Source of the DNA: CAZJNX01 sp964547415
GTDB lineage: Bacteria > Pseudomonadota > Alphaproteobacteria > Rhizobiales > Amorphaceae
NCBI GenBank assembly: GCA_964547415.1
Contig: CAZJNX010000260.1
Coordinates: 1-5,995 of the forward strand
Reading direction: 5' to 3'
DNA length: 5,995 bases
Shown here: piece after piece, positions 5,369 through 5,995 of the stretch
Position numbering within the stretch: position 1 is the stretch's first letter
Layout of the letters: every line of letters starts with the position of its first letter
Made by a program: the position numbers and the translations under genes
The notes under the pieces: model-generated
What the model was told of the DNA's origin: nothing
What the model saw: only the letters and a program-made list of their open reading frames with translations
Database searches by the model: none

Positions 5369-5995
5369 TCAGCGGCGGGAGGCCTCGATGGCGTCGTCGA
5401 GGGTCTTGAGGCCGGTGGTCGGGGCGTTGACGAGGACGGCCATGTTGCCCGGCGCGTGCTTGTTCTCCCACATCTTCATGTGGGCGGTCGGGATCCGGTC
5501 CCACGGGAAGACCTCGCTCATGCACGGGTCGACCCGACGGTCGAGGACGAAGCGGTTGGCGGCCGCCGCCTGCTTCAGGTGGGCGAAGTGGGAGCCCTGG
5601 ATGCGCTTCTGGTGCATCCAGGTGAAGCGGGCGTCGAAGGTGAGGTTGTAGCCCGTCGTCCCCGCGCAGAAGACGATCATGCCGCCGCGCTTGGCGACGA
5701 AGGCGGAGACCGGGAAGGTCGCCTCCCCCGGGTGCTCGAACACGATGTCGACGTTGACGCCCTTGCCGGTGATCTCCCAGATCGCCTTGCCGAAGCGGCG
5801 CGTCTCGGCGAACCAGGCGTCGTACTCGGGCGTGCCGACCTTGGGCATCTGGCCCCAGCAGTCGAAGTCCTTGCGGTTGATGACCCCGCGGGCGCCGAGG
5901 CTCATCACGTAGTCCCGCCGCTCCTCGTCGGAGACGACGCCGATGGCGTTGGCCCCCGCCGCCGCGCACAGCTGGATGCCGAACACGCCGAGGCC
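5369..5995 (-). CDS. ccr: Crotonyl-CoA carboxylase/reductase, C-terminal part
   Basis: The 208 C-terminal residues, about half of the usual 430, of an NADPH-dependent enzyme of the medium-chain dehydrogenase/reductase type. It reductively carboxylates crotonyl-CoA to ethylmalonyl-CoA in the ethylmalonyl-CoA pathway for acetyl-CoA assimilation. The fragment opens in the Rossmann domain with GLGVFGIQLCAAAGANAIGV. It continues with SLGARGVINRKDFDCWGQMP, the long Ccr-type insert EYDAWFAETRRFGKAIWEIT, VDIVFEHPGEATFPVSAFV and GGMIVFCAGTTGYN. Next is WMHQKRIQGSHFAHLKQA; the His in GSHF matches, from memory, the active-site histidine that helps hold CO2. The RRVDPCMSEVFPWDRIP and PGNMAVLV stretches close the protein. 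The insert and SHF motif separate it from ordinary quinone reductases and acrylyl-CoA reductases. The gene runs off the window at its 5' side. Confidence 0.95.
   Translation of the reverse strand, partial: GLGVFGIQLCAAAGANAIGVVSDEERRDYVMSLGARGVINRKDFDCWGQMPKVGTPEYDAWFAETRRFGKAIWEITGKGVNVDIVFEHPGEATFPVSAFVAKRGGMIVFCAGTTGYNLTFDARFTWMHQKRIQGSHFAHLKQAAAANRFVLDRRVDPCMSEVFPWDRIPTAHMKMWENKHAPGNMAVLVNAPTTGLKTLDDAIEASRR

Overview
The window is very GC-rich and its recognisable genes are alphaproteobacterial in character. AtpH and AtpA are adjacent in the order atpH-atpA, AtpA begins MDIRAAEIS, and there is a C-terminal piece of crotonyl-CoA carboxylase/reductase, the hallmark enzyme of the ethylmalonyl-CoA pathway. 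A Hyphomicrobiales-type organism (Methylobacterium-like or related) fits best, but the genus cannot be fixed from this sequence. The 10-base N run inside atpA marks this as scaffolded draft sequence.

Layout from left to right. Positions 1-987 (minus) hold most of atpA, the F1 alpha subunit. It is cut by the window edge, carries the N gap at 243-252, and has lost about 49 bases near 653-656, which breaks the frame. Positions 987-1547 (minus) hold atpH, the delta subunit, whose stop overlaps the atpA start. Positions 1548-1732 are a leader with a plausible promoter and a 16-bp perfect palindrome. Positions 1733-2464 (minus) encode an unrecognised protein that looks like a small GT-A-type glycosyltransferase. 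It is divergent from 2555-3559 (plus), which encodes a protein whose C-terminal half resembles GT61/DUF563 glycosyltransferases but with an altered signature. A tight hairpin at 3580-3599 follows that gene.

Positions 3600-4082 have protein-like, GC3-rich minus-strand stretches that switch frame, which suggests a decayed gene or sequencing errors. Positions 4083-4694 (minus) encode a 2-hydroxychromene-2-carboxylate isomerase family protein (DsbA/kappa-GST fold). Positions 4695-5368 show no convincing gene. Positions 5369-5995 (minus) are the 3' half of ccr.

Functionally these are separate units: the start of an ATP synthase operon, a divergent pair of probable sugar-transfer genes, a thioredoxin-fold isomerase, and central carbon metabolism (Ccr). 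I see no mobile element, tRNA, rRNA or CRISPR array, and nothing that clearly makes up a new multi-gene system. The points most worth a second look are the broken and gapped atpA, the divergent glycosyltransferase-like pair, and the frame-switching remnant.
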